This document shows, piece after piece, positions 17,586-26,453 of a stretch of DNA of 53,300 bases. The position numbers and the translations under genes are program-made. The number at the start of each line of letters is the position of its first letter. Position 1 is the first letter of the stretch. The notes under the pieces were generated by a model. The model did no database searches and was not told the origin of the DNA. It saw only the letters and a list, made by a program, of their open reading frames with translations. The stretch spans positions 1-53,300 of the forward strand of contig JADFPI010000004.1 in assembly GCA_022562395.1 (NCBI GenBank). Reading direction: 5' to 3'. This DNA is from Patescibacteria group bacterium (GTDB lineage: Bacteria > Patescibacteriota > Microgenomatia > UBA8517).

Positions 17586-19245
17586 CGATTTTGAAAGCTA
17601 CTTCTCCGCTCGGGAAGTAAATTTCTTTTATTATATTCGCTTCATTTGGTATATCTTCATCCGTACCCACGATTAGACTATTAGGGTTTTCCGGTTTTTC
17701 AACATCAAAATCGATAGTCCTAAAACGATATCTATCGAAATTCCTAACCGTTGAAAATCCAAATCTGTCCCTAGCAGTCAAAAAATGCTCTTTTTGAAAC
17801 TGTTCTGGTGGATATTTCAGATAAAAAAGAAAGAGGATATAGGGTTGGTCGTATCTGTCAGTAACTATTACCTTTTTGTATTCACCCTGTTTTTCTTTAA
17901 CAAAAGAGACAAGCTCTTTTGCTCCATATTGCGATGAGAAAGGATATTCTTTAGCCATATGCACCCAATACATGTGGAGATATTGAGTGAAAGACCATGC
18001 GATTACAATAACTAATGACCAGTAACCAACGACCAGTAAATATTTTTTCTGCCGGCCAAGCCAAGTAATAATTACAGCAAGGCCATAAGCGCTGATTATA
18101 ACAAGGGGGATAACCATGTTTTGGGCGCGTAGAGCATGAGGAGATTGAAAAGTCAAGGCAGCAGCTATGGGCGCAACTCCTAGCCAAAGAATAATCAATG
18201 CCCAGCCATGCCTGCCGGCAGGCAGGTTTTTCGGTTTTTTGACGATAAAAATTATTCCTACGGCAACCAAAATTATATCGAAAAGGTACATTTGCCCTGT
18301 TTCGGGAACTTTATTTCTCTGAATGTCGTCCCCTGATAGAAACAAAAACTCTCCCCAGAAATGCTCCGCCCAATTTTCTAGAAAAGCTAATCCGTAATTT
18401 ATTGGCTTATTGTGAAGAATTTTGGCGGGGAAACTTCTGAAATCGCCATGTTCTCCCCTTTGCTCATTAATTCTAGCAAGCGGCCCGGTGTCTGCAAAAA
18501 GCCCTACTCCAGCAGCACGAGACAAAACGTCTCCTTTGGCTAAATCCATGCCAAGGGGTACCAGTAAAAGCCCGCCAGTGAGCGCCCCAATAATAAACCA
18601 TTTCTGAGTCAGAATCCGATATTTTTTGTAGATAACTAAAAGTCCGAGAACTAAAAGCGGAACAATTAACCGTGCTGCGTGATAAGAGTATAAAGATAAA
18701 ACTAAAAACACAAAACTCAAAACGTACAACTGAGATTTTTTGATAGCTTTTACAAAAAGCCATACTCCTGTTGTTATAAAGAATGTAGCAACATTCACCT
18801 CCCAACCGCCACGGCTAAAGTGTATATGCCAAGGCGAAATTGCTAAAAACAAAGCAGCAATTTCGCCTATTGAAAATTGAAAAGTAAAAATTGAAAATTT
18901 CTTTTGCTCCGGAAAAAGTTCCTTTACCAGGAAATAAACTACAAGTACCGTTAAAACTCCCAATATCGCTCCCGGCAAGCGAACTGCCCACTCATTAAGC
19001 CCCATGTACTTTACAAAAGGTAAGACTAGATAAAAATAGAGTCCGGGTTTGTAATCGTTGAAAGATTGAAAATGCACAGGCCACGGATTCCCGTGCTCAT
19101 CCTTGCCTGTTTCTATTAATGAATAAGCGTTATAACCAATGGCTGCTTCGTCGGCATTTAAGGCAGGAAAACTACCAAGCCGATATAACCTCAAGAATGC
19201 AGCCAGTAAAAGAATTACGAATAAAATGTATTTACTTTTTCTCAT
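17575..19245 (-). CDS. GT-C (ArnT/PMT_2-like) glycosyltransferase, GYNAYSLIETGKDE paralogue
   Basis: LNADEAAIGYNAYSLIETGKDEHGNPWPVHFQSFNDYKPGLYFYLVLPFVKYMGLNEWAVRLPGA; polytopic; C-terminal QPYILFLFYLKYPPEQFQKE. Confidence 0.85.
   Translation of the reverse strand: MRKSKYILFVILLLAAFLRLYRLGSFPALNADEAAIGYNAYSLIETGKDEHGNPWPVHFQSFNDYKPGLYFYLVLPFVKYMGLNEWAVRLPGAILGVLTVLVVYFLVKELFPEQKKFSIFTFQFSIGEIAALFLAISPWHIHFSRGGWEVNVATFFITTGVWLFVKAIKKSQLYVLSFVFLVLSLYSYHAARLIVPLLVLGLLVIYKKYRILTQKWFIIGALTGGLLLVPLGMDLAKGDVLSRAAGVGLFADTGPLARINEQRGEHGDFRSFPAKILHNKPINYGLAFLENWAEHFWGEFLFLSGDDIQRNKVPETGQMYLFDIILVAVGIIFIVKKPKNLPAGRHGWALIILWLGVAPIAAALTFQSPHALRAQNMVIPLVIISAYGLAVIITWLGRQKKYLLVVGYWSLVIVIAWSFTQYLHMYWVHMAKEYPFSSQYGAKELVSFVKEKQGEYKKVIVTDRYDQPYILFLFYLKYPPEQFQKEHFLTARDRFGFSTVRNFDRYRFRTIDFDVEKPENPNSLIVGTDEDIPNEANIIKEIYFPSGEVAFKIVAN
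18011..18038. repeat. Heptamer block ACTAATG ACCAGTA ACCAACG ACCAGTA
   Basis: Encodes LLVVGYWSLVI in GT-C. Confidence 0.7.
18209..18224. repeat. 16-nt perfect coding palindrome TGCCTGCCGGCAGGCA
   Basis: Encodes NLPAGRHGW in GT-C. Confidence 0.9.
18869..18900. repeat. AATTGAAA-type repeat block
   Basis: ATTGAAAATTGAAAAGTAAAAATTGAAAATTT; encodes KFSIFTFQFSI in GT-C. Confidence 0.75.
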
Positions 19246-19247
19246 TT

Positions 19248-19287
19248 TTACTAATTAGCAAATTAACTAATCAACTTATCTATTTAA
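19248..19287. repeat. Degenerate octamer block TTACTAAT TAGCAAAT TAACTAAT CAACTTAT CTATTTAA
   Basis: Between two GT-C genes. Confidence 0.5.
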
Positions 19288-20956
19288 CTTCTAAAACCCT
19301 AAAAGCAGTATTCCCGTTTAAATATTTAATCTCTTTTATTAATTTAAAAAGAGTTTCATCGCTAGAATCCTCCGGAGGAATTCTAATTGTATCTGCCACA
19401 AAAAGAGTCCCGCTCTCTCCCCTGTTAACTGACCAGTCAATTGGGCAAAAACAAATATTATCCAGTTTCTCAACATACCCAACATCACCTTTATACTCAC
19501 TTTCCACTAACCTAGCCTGTTTTTGATATTTAGCAGGGTCATATCTTTGGAAAAACAAAAAGTAAATATACGGCTGAGCGAACGACTGCTGGACCTTAAC
19601 AGTCTCATAGTTGTCTTGAATTGGAGCAACAGTTTCAACTATCTGTTTATAACCGTACTCCCAGAGCTTTGAGTCGTGAACAGGAAGGTGAACAAATAAC
19701 GAATCCAAAAAATATATATAACCCAGAATATAGACAGATACAAAAACCCACTTAAATCTATTTAGTTTATTCAGGATTAGTACCGCGCCAAAGCTAAGAA
19801 GTATCGTGAGGGGAATTACTAAATTGTAAGAACGCACAGCGTGCACCTGGTCACGAGAAAGGGCCGCCGGAAGCGGTGCAAGGACCAGCCAAAGCCAGAT
19901 AAAAGCGGTTTCTTTTTTTAATCCATATTTAACTAAGGCAACAAATCCGGCAATAAGTAAAATTAAGTCTAGATGGACTAGTACTCCTTGGTTGGGTGCG
20001 GAATGCCTTGGATTCTGCCAATCCCCTTCAAAAAATAAAAAACGTCCCGAAAAATGATTAAACCACCGTCCTAAAATACCCCTTTTAAAATTGAGTGTTT
20101 CTGAATGGAAAAGATAGTAGGTAAAAGAGCCAAACTTCTCTTTCCCTTGGTCAAGAAATGATTGGGTATATTCTTCAGGCCTTGGATAGGAAAAAACACT
20201 AAAAACCCTAAGTCTACCTGTCTTTCCCTGGAAAAGGCTAAGGATTATCGGAAACGAGATAATCAAGCCAACTACGAAAGACGCCAAAAGTATTTTTCTG
20301 CTAAAACCGAAGATCTTTTTCCAATAAAGAACAATCAGAATGGCAAATACAATTACCGTGGCTAGTTTTGCTCCTTGATAGGTAATTAAGGTAGCCGCAA
20401 ATAGCAATGCCGAAAGTATTAAATATTTCTCTTTTTTTAAAGCTTTCAATAAGAAATATATTCCCCCCAACGTTAGAGCTAAAGAAACGTTAACCTCCCA
20501 AGCTCCACGGCTAAAGTATATATTCCAGGGCGAAATTGCGAGCAAAAAACTCGCAATAATAGCTAATGGCTGATAGTCGATAACTAATTTCTTCTCTTTG
20601 AAAAGTTCCTTTACTATTAGATATAAAAGCCAAACGGCAGTTACTCCCGCAATGGCACTTGGTAACCGAACAGCAAACTCTGTCAGGCCAAATAAAGCTA
20701 CAAAAGGAACTGTCAAGTAAATATAAAGCCCTGGTTTATAATCTCCGAAAGACTTGAATATAACCGGCAACAATTCTCCATATTCATCCCGACCGGTTTT
20801 CAGAATAGAATAAGCATTATAGCCAAGCGCGGCTTCATCTGGCGTTAAGTGAGGAGGATTACTCCCCAAACTCCATAATCGCAAAATTGCTGCAAGAAAA
20901 AGAATTATGAATAATGAATTATGAATGATGAATTTCTTAATTTTCATGGATTTCAA
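19280..20956 (-). CDS. GT-C (PMT_2-like) glycosyltransferase, GYNAYSILKTGRDE paralogue
   Basis: LTPDEAALGYNAYSILKTGRDEYGELLPVIFKSFGDYKPGLYIYLTVP. Confidence 0.85.
   Translation of the reverse strand: MKSMKIKKFIIHNSLFIILFLAAILRLWSLGSNPPHLTPDEAALGYNAYSILKTGRDEYGELLPVIFKSFGDYKPGLYIYLTVPFVALFGLTEFAVRLPSAIAGVTAVWLLYLIVKELFKEKKLVIDYQPLAIIASFLLAISPWNIYFSRGAWEVNVSLALTLGGIYFLLKALKKEKYLILSALLFAATLITYQGAKLATVIVFAILIVLYWKKIFGFSRKILLASFVVGLIISFPIILSLFQGKTGRLRVFSVFSYPRPEEYTQSFLDQGKEKFGSFTYYLFHSETLNFKRGILGRWFNHFSGRFLFFEGDWQNPRHSAPNQGVLVHLDLILLIAGFVALVKYGLKKETAFIWLWLVLAPLPAALSRDQVHAVRSYNLVIPLTILLSFGAVLILNKLNRFKWVFVSVYILGYIYFLDSLFVHLPVHDSKLWEYGYKQIVETVAPIQDNYETVKVQQSFAQPYIYFLFFQRYDPAKYQKQARLVESEYKGDVGYVEKLDNICFCPIDWSVNRGESGTLFVADTIRIPPEDSSDETLFKLIKEIKYLNGNTAFRVLEVK
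20557..20591. repeat. Heptamer block TAATAGC TAATGGC TGATAGT CGATAAC TAATTTC
   Basis: Encodes KLVIDYQPLAIIA in GT-C. Confidence 0.65.
20904..20931. repeat. Heptamer block ATTATGA ATAATGA ATTATGA ATGATGA
   Basis: Encodes FIIHNSLFII at start of GT-C TM1. Confidence 0.75.
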
Positions 20957-22652
20957 ACGCAGGTTCTCCGTTTAAAAAGTTTATAGTTTTAACTTTACTC
21001 CAACCAGTTGGAACATTGCCTGGACTAGTAATAAGTAGACAGTTAATTTCTCTACAATCAACCTCGCCACCACTCTCTAGAACAAAAACTTCTGGATCGT
21101 CTCCAACTATCTGCCAATCATTAACGAAATAAAACTTATCAAAAGAGTCTACCCAATACCAATTTGATTGATAAAATCGATTTAAGTTTGCATCATTTCT
21201 GTACTCTTCGGGCTCCCACGGCCAGTAGAAAAGAAAAAACTCGTGTGGTTCTCCGTATTTCTTCGTAACAATTATCTTGTCATATCTTGTATAGTTTGAC
21301 TTTACATATTCGACCACCTGTTTATATCCATACTGCCAAGACCAGGAATATTTTTCTCTGTATTCGAATAAAGCCACTTTTGCATAGCTTTCAATCTGAG
21401 CGAGAAGCACAAAGGCATAACCTCCTACAAATAAAAGTGCAATATTTTTCCATCTTTTTTTAACATAAGTATATGAGCTTATTAATCCAAAAGAGATTAT
21501 TATCTGTGGTGCAGGCAAAAACACAATGCTTCTTAGGGCGTGAGGTGCTTCTCGAGTGAGACTTGAAGCAATAGGCGCTATCAAAAACCAGGAAGCTACT
21601 AATAGAGAAATACGCTTGTCTTTTGTCCTAAAAGCAAGGACGAAAAATCCTATCAAGAAAAAGGGGAGGTTTATTGAATATAAAAGACCATAACCCGGAA
21701 CGCTAAACTGATAATTACTTCCTCCTTCAAAAAACAAAAATTCTGGGGAAAAGTGGGAAAAATAATTCGAAATAAAAGTTTTTAAAAAGAAAGTAGCCTT
21801 GTTGTGGGCCAAAGTAGGCAAAATTCCTGGCAGATTTGATGACCCCCTAGATTCATTTATTTGAACAATTGCACCTTCATCCAAAATCTCCACCCATCCA
21901 TAACGCGCCTGGCCGGAAGGATTAACTAGTTGCCAGAACATAGGGAGAAAAAAGATAAGAATAATGAATAACGAAGAATAAATAATGGTTTTTCTTTTTC
22001 TATAAATCTTTAATAGCTTTTCATAATGTAAAATAATCAATGTAACAAGAATTAGTGGAACGAAAATGCGAGCGGAATTATATGTCCATACTGAAAGGCC
22101 AAGCAGAATGGAAGCCGTTATTAGGAATTTTGAGTTACGTAGACCTTTTAGAAAAAAATAGATGCCGGAAATAATAAGGGTAAGCGACAAATTTGCTTCT
22201 ACGGCAATGCGAGACAAAAAAAGACTCCACGGCCCAACTGCCAAAAGAAAAGCACTTACTAATCCCAAACTCCTTTTCTTAGTAAGCTCTATTACAAGAA
22301 GATAGGTGAATAGCACAGAAAGTGCCCCAGCAAGAACCGACGGCAACCTAACTGCCAGCTCATTTAACCCCAAGAAAAATTCTGAAACTGCGGTTAAATA
22401 AATATAAACGGGCAGTTTGTAATCACCGTATGCTCTAAAAATAGTCGGAAAGGTAAACCCCCACTCATCTTTTCCTGTTTGTAAAATTGAATAGGCGTTG
22501 TAACCATGGCTTACTTCGTCCCAATTAAGAGAGGGTGGTAAAAATGTAAGTCCCCCGAATCTCAATATTAACGCAAGCCCTATTATTAAAAATATTAAAA
22601 GGTTTCCCCTAACAAAACTTAAAATCTTAATTAGTCTTTGCATAAACCTCAA
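20937..22652 (-). CDS. GT-C (PMT_2-like) glycosyltransferase, GYNAYSILQTGKDE paralogue
   Basis: LNWDEVSHGYNAYSILQTGKDEWGFTFPTIFRAYGDYKLPVYIYLTAV. Confidence 0.85.
   Translation of the reverse strand: MRFMQRLIKILSFVRGNLLIFLIIGLALILRFGGLTFLPPSLNWDEVSHGYNAYSILQTGKDEWGFTFPTIFRAYGDYKLPVYIYLTAVSEFFLGLNELAVRLPSVLAGALSVLFTYLLVIELTKKRSLGLVSAFLLAVGPWSLFLSRIAVEANLSLTLIISGIYFFLKGLRNSKFLITASILLGLSVWTYNSARIFVPLILVTLIILHYEKLLKIYRKRKTIIYSSLFIILIFFLPMFWQLVNPSGQARYGWVEILDEGAIVQINESRGSSNLPGILPTLAHNKATFFLKTFISNYFSHFSPEFLFFEGGSNYQFSVPGYGLLYSINLPFFLIGFFVLAFRTKDKRISLLVASWFLIAPIASSLTREAPHALRSIVFLPAPQIIISFGLISSYTYVKKRWKNIALLFVGGYAFVLLAQIESYAKVALFEYREKYSWSWQYGYKQVVEYVKSNYTRYDKIIVTKKYGEPHEFFLFYWPWEPEEYRNDANLNRFYQSNWYWVDSFDKFYFVNDWQIVGDDPEVFVLESGGEVDCREINCLLITSPGNVPTGWSKVKTINFLNGEPAFEIHEN
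21961..21988. repeat. Heptamer block ATAATGA ATAACGA AGAATAA ATAATGG
   Basis: Encodes TIIYSSLFII in GT-C. Confidence 0.6.
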
Positions 22653-24333
22653 GGCCCGGGTCGACTATAAAAATAGCCGGCTCTCTATTTGGATAATAAA
22701 AGGTCTTAATTACCAAAGCCCCTATGTCCTTAGGAAACTCATCCGGCCGCCCTACCAATAAAACACTTTCACTTTGCCTACTTTCCATATCGATGTCTGA
22801 AAAAGTATAGTTGCCTAAGCTATATTCCCCTAGCTGGTCTAAAAAGAGTAAACCTTCCTGCCGATATCTTGTCCAATCCTCAGTTTCTTTTTGATAATCA
22901 GCGGGCTCCCACTTAAGGGCAAAAGCGATATATATATGTGGTTCGGATAATTTTCTGCTTATGATAACCGGTCTAGTTTTGCTGGCATTTTCTTTCAACC
23001 ACTGGGCAGCTTCAAGGTTTCCGGAAAGCATAGCTTTGGCAGAAATTAGCGGAGGGTTGGCAAAATAGTCTCTTATAAAAAATACGAAAAAAATTAATGA
23101 AAGAAATACGTATTCTGCAGTTGCATAACTTATTAGCTTGGGGCGTAAAACTCTCCTCGTAAATGTGTGTAGACTGACTGCTCCCAATGCAAGAACAACT
23201 TGGATTGCCGGAATCATTGTGGCGGCGCGATTTGCGGCATAACCTCTTCCCATAGTAAGGGCTGCGGGTATTGGAGAAATAAGAAGCCATGCGATAATTA
23301 AAAATAATAATCTTTTTTTCTTAGACTTAAGAAAAAGGATAACGAAGCCAATTAAAAAGGGTAACTCAAACCAATAAAGTACGCCTCGTCCCGGAATCAT
23401 ACCGTATGTTGCTTCTGCTGGCCCGTCTAAAAATAAAAATTTAAGTGAAAAATATTGGCTGTAATTTGAAATAAATCTTTTCGCTGCAATTTGGTATTTA
23501 TTATGTACAAGCCTGGCCATATTCGGGCTCAACCCTTTGTTAATCAGCGCCAGCCTATGAGGGGCTGCTTCCTCTAAAGCACCAGATAAAACGCTAATAT
23601 CTTGCACTCTTGCTCCAGCCCCTCTTAAAAACGTATTGGCCATCAATACGAAAAAAGAAGTAAATATTAATAGAGAAATAGCTAGCTGCTTCTTGTCCAA
23701 CCTCTTAACGAATTTCCAAAATGCAAAAACCAGAAATAATAAAATTAAAGGAGTTACCACACGAGCTGAATGATAGGAAAAAAGATTTAACCCAAAAACA
23801 AAGGCTGACAAAATTAGTATTCGTGGTTTTTTGAGACCTTTTAAGAAAAGATAAATTGCAAGAGGTATCAGCAAGGTTGGCAAATTTGCTTCAAAACCGC
23901 CCCTTGAAAGCATTACATGCCAAGAACTAACAGCCAGAAGTGTTGATGCAGTTTCGGCAAGAATTCTTTCTTTCCCGGCAAGCGGCCAATTTCGGTTATT
24001 TCTAAATAGCTCCTTCACCATCAAGTAGGTGGCAAGAACTGCCAGTGTACCTAATAAAGCGTTCGGAAATCGCACTGCGAATTTGTTTAAACCAAAAGCT
24101 GCAACCGAAGGGGCTAATATATATGCATACAAAGGAGGCTTGTAATCACCAAAGGATTCCAAAACCAGGGGGAAACTTCTTCCCCACTGGTCTTTACCAG
24201 TTTTCAATATTGAGTAAGCGTCGTAGCCGAAGGATGCCTCGTCGGGCGTAAAACCGGGAGGATAAGTATAAACATCGTATGTTCGCAATATGAATGCAAG
24301 CAATATTATTCCGAATACAAGGCCCTTGCGCAT
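22627..24333 (-). CDS. GT-C (PMT_2-like) glycosyltransferase, GYDAYSILKTGKDQ paralogue
   Basis: FTPDEASFGYDAYSILKTGKDQWGRSFPLVLESFGDYKPPLYAYILAPS; likely start is ATG 24331-24333 rather than the TTG at 24339. Confidence 0.85.
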   Translation of the reverse strand: MRKGLVFGIILLAFILRTYDVYTYPPGFTPDEASFGYDAYSILKTGKDQWGRSFPLVLESFGDYKPPLYAYILAPSVAAFGLNKFAVRFPNALLGTLAVLATYLMVKELFRNNRNWPLAGKERILAETASTLLAVSSWHVMLSRGGFEANLPTLLIPLAIYLFLKGLKKPRILILSAFVFGLNLFSYHSARVVTPLILLFLVFAFWKFVKRLDKKQLAISLLIFTSFFVLMANTFLRGAGARVQDISVLSGALEEAAPHRLALINKGLSPNMARLVHNKYQIAAKRFISNYSQYFSLKFLFLDGPAEATYGMIPGRGVLYWFELPFLIGFVILFLKSKKKRLLFLIIAWLLISPIPAALTMGRGYAANRAATMIPAIQVVLALGAVSLHTFTRRVLRPKLISYATAEYVFLSLIFFVFFIRDYFANPPLISAKAMLSGNLEAAQWLKENASKTRPVIISRKLSEPHIYIAFALKWEPADYQKETEDWTRYRQEGLLFLDQLGEYSLGNYTFSDIDMESRQSESVLLVGRPDEFPKDIGALVIKTFYYPNREPAIFIVDPGLEVYAKTN

Positions 24334-24339
24334 ACCCAA

Positions 24340-24368
24340 ATTATAACTTTGAAGCAGTTAAATGTCGA
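24340..24368 (-). promoter_or_regulatory. sigma70-like promoter for GT-C gene start 24333
   Basis: TCGACA-N17-TATAAT; 6 nt from -10 to ATG. Confidence 0.6.
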
Positions 24369-24377
24369 AAAACTACC

Positions 24378-25137
24378 CTAAAATCCAAGCTCGGATAAAT
24401 CAAGCTTTATACCCTTCTTTCTGATTAACCTTGTATGAAACCTCATAACCTCGCCGACTTCTCCAATTGCTTTTTCATATAAATTTTTGCTTTCCTTCAC
24501 CCCTTTAGCCTTTTTAAAAAGGTAGTCTATTATTGCTTTTGCCCGCTCTGCCGAGCGCTTTTTAACAATTTTCTCTATTGTGTCCGAGTACTCTTTTAAA
24601 CTATTGCCAAATGTCAGCGCAAAGTGATCTCCTTCCAAACTATCCACCCATCTGGTAATCATCGCCTCTAAGGGCAAACCTAAACTTTCTTTTTTCTCAA
24701 ACTCATCATGCCACCTCAAGAGCCTTTGACGAACTCTCTTGGAAAGACCCTTTGTCAGTTTAATAAAATCGCGCCGTTCCTCACTTTTCCCCTCCTCTAA
24801 GCTTGTGTAAATCTTTAACAGCATAAGAAATATCTCCTTGATAAGTCTCGCCGATATCGTGTACCCAAAGACGCTCATACACTTCCTCCGAATCGATCAG
24901 TTTGTCTAACGAAGGGCAGGCTTGTCTTAGTTGCATCCAAAATCCAATGCAAGCCCATACATGGCCGGGGACGGATTCAAACTTGCCCTTACTTTTTATG
25001 AATTTATTAACATCACTTTGTTGGGCAAACGATTTCATATAAGGAGTTCTACCCCACCGAGTCTGCCAGTTGGCAGGATAAACTTGTTCCATAAACCAGT
25101 AGGCTCTCTTAAGCTTCTCGTTAATATTTTTATTCAT
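24378..25137 (-). pseudogene. HD-domain phosphohydrolase split in two overlapping ORFs (24781..25137 and 24378..24878)
   Basis: First ORF has VPGHVWACIGFW and LWVHDIGETYQGDISYAVKDLHKLRGGEK; second continues KSEERRDFIKLTKGLSKRVRQRLLRWHDEF...RWVDSLEGDHFAL. Joining needs one frame change near AGAGGAGGGGAAAAGTGA (minus strand). Confidence 0.6.
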
Positions 25138-25205
25138 GTGAGCACCAATTATATCTTACCTTACGGAAAAGTGGAGTCTTTAGACGGAATCCCGTATTAA
25201 GGTCC

Positions 25206-26453
25206 TTAAGTCCTTTGGCGCGCGGATCGAAGTAAGTAGAAAAAAACGATTATATTAATAACTGAAATTGCCTGAGCAAACCAAGGCTTTAGATAAAGTG
25301 CCTCAAGGGGGGGAAATGAAGGCGCCCAAAATAAGTGGTAAAGATTAAGTAAGTGAGTCATTGAGAGAAGTATGTAAGGAAAAACCAACGCCGGAATAAA
25401 TCCGAGTAACATAGTGGCGTATGGAAAGAAAGGATAAAGATAGCGCTCGTGAATTCGAGTCATAAATAAAAATGTGAGAAGAGATACGAGGGCAAGAGAT
25501 AAGAAAAGCCTTTTGTCTGTTATCTTTTTTCTTAGCCAATATAAAAAGCCCGCAATTCCAGCTAAAGCGGTTATAAATCCCCACACCCGAGCTGGTAACC
25601 CCAAAAAAACAGTCGAATCCAATGTTTTACCCGAGTCTACCAGCCACCAAAAATTAAATGAATTAGCCGTTAGGTAACCTATCTCCCCAGGCAAAAATCT
25701 ATTTTTATAAAGATTATAAAGCCACGCAAAAAGATTCATTTCTGGATGAAACCAAACCGACAACAAGATTATAGTCGCCAAAACTGCAATTGCAGAACGC
25801 ACCCATTCTTTTAACGAATATTTTTGCCAAATTGTAACAATAAGTAAAATCGGAATAAAGATTGAAAGAGAGCCCTTAAAAAGTAAAGACAAGCTAAAGA
25901 AAATAGAGAATAATACCAACTTTTTTCTTAGAAGAAACAAAATAGCAGCAAAACCTAAGAAATTGACCACACTATCGGTTTGCCCCCAGATTGCTGAGTT
26001 ATACCAAGTAACTGGATTAAAAAGCCAGACGGAAGAAAGTATAAATCCGAGTTTGGGTTTATTTTTTGTTTCAAAGTATTTGAAAATCAGCCACGCAATA
26101 CCTAAATCAGCCAAAATACCCGGAAGTTTAACCAAAAGGGTCATTCCTTTTGCTTCCCAAAACCAAATAAAAGGGGAGTAAAAAAATTTAAAATTATTAT
26201 TTAGCCACCAAGACGCATTCTCAATTGCCTGCCAGACAACTCTTACACCAGTGAGCATTAAAATAGTCAACGGTGGCTGGTTTGGAGCTGAATATGGCCA
26301 ATCCTCACCTTCGTAAAAACCGCTTAACCCTCGCCCTGCTGCCAAAGTTCCCCAACTAATATTGTTGTTTAAATCGCCATGGTGGGCGATGAAAGCCAAA
26401 GAAAGACGCAGGGCAAAAGCAAAGAGAAAAATTATAATCAGCTTTTTATTCAT
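25206..26453 (-). CDS. GT-C (GT87/DUF2029-like) polytopic glycosyltransferase
   Basis: HHGDLNNNISWG...GFYEGEDWPYSAPNQPPLTILML, KLPGILADLGIAW; paralogous to 39416..40744. Confidence 0.7.
   Translation of the reverse strand: MNKKLIIIFLFAFALRLSLAFIAHHGDLNNNISWGTLAAGRGLSGFYEGEDWPYSAPNQPPLTILMLTGVRVVWQAIENASWWLNNNFKFFYSPFIWFWEAKGMTLLVKLPGILADLGIAWLIFKYFETKNKPKLGFILSSVWLFNPVTWYNSAIWGQTDSVVNFLGFAAILFLLRKKLVLFSIFFSLSLLFKGSLSIFIPILLIVTIWQKYSLKEWVRSAIAVLATIILLSVWFHPEMNLFAWLYNLYKNRFLPGEIGYLTANSFNFWWLVDSGKTLDSTVFLGLPARVWGFITALAGIAGFLYWLRKKITDKRLFLSLALVSLLTFLFMTRIHERYLYPFFPYATMLLGFIPALVFPYILLSMTHLLNLYHLFWAPSFPPLEALYLKPWFAQAISVINIIVFFYLLRSARQRT

Noticed and set aside
19368-19379. TCCTCCGGAGGA palindrome in GT-C 19280..20956
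   Set aside because: 12 nt, encodes an unremarkable RIPPEDSS region; likely chance.
24781-24878. Programmed +1 frameshift in the HD-domain gene
   Set aside because: No recognised slippery-site plus stimulator; a simple indel in the G4A4 run is more likely.
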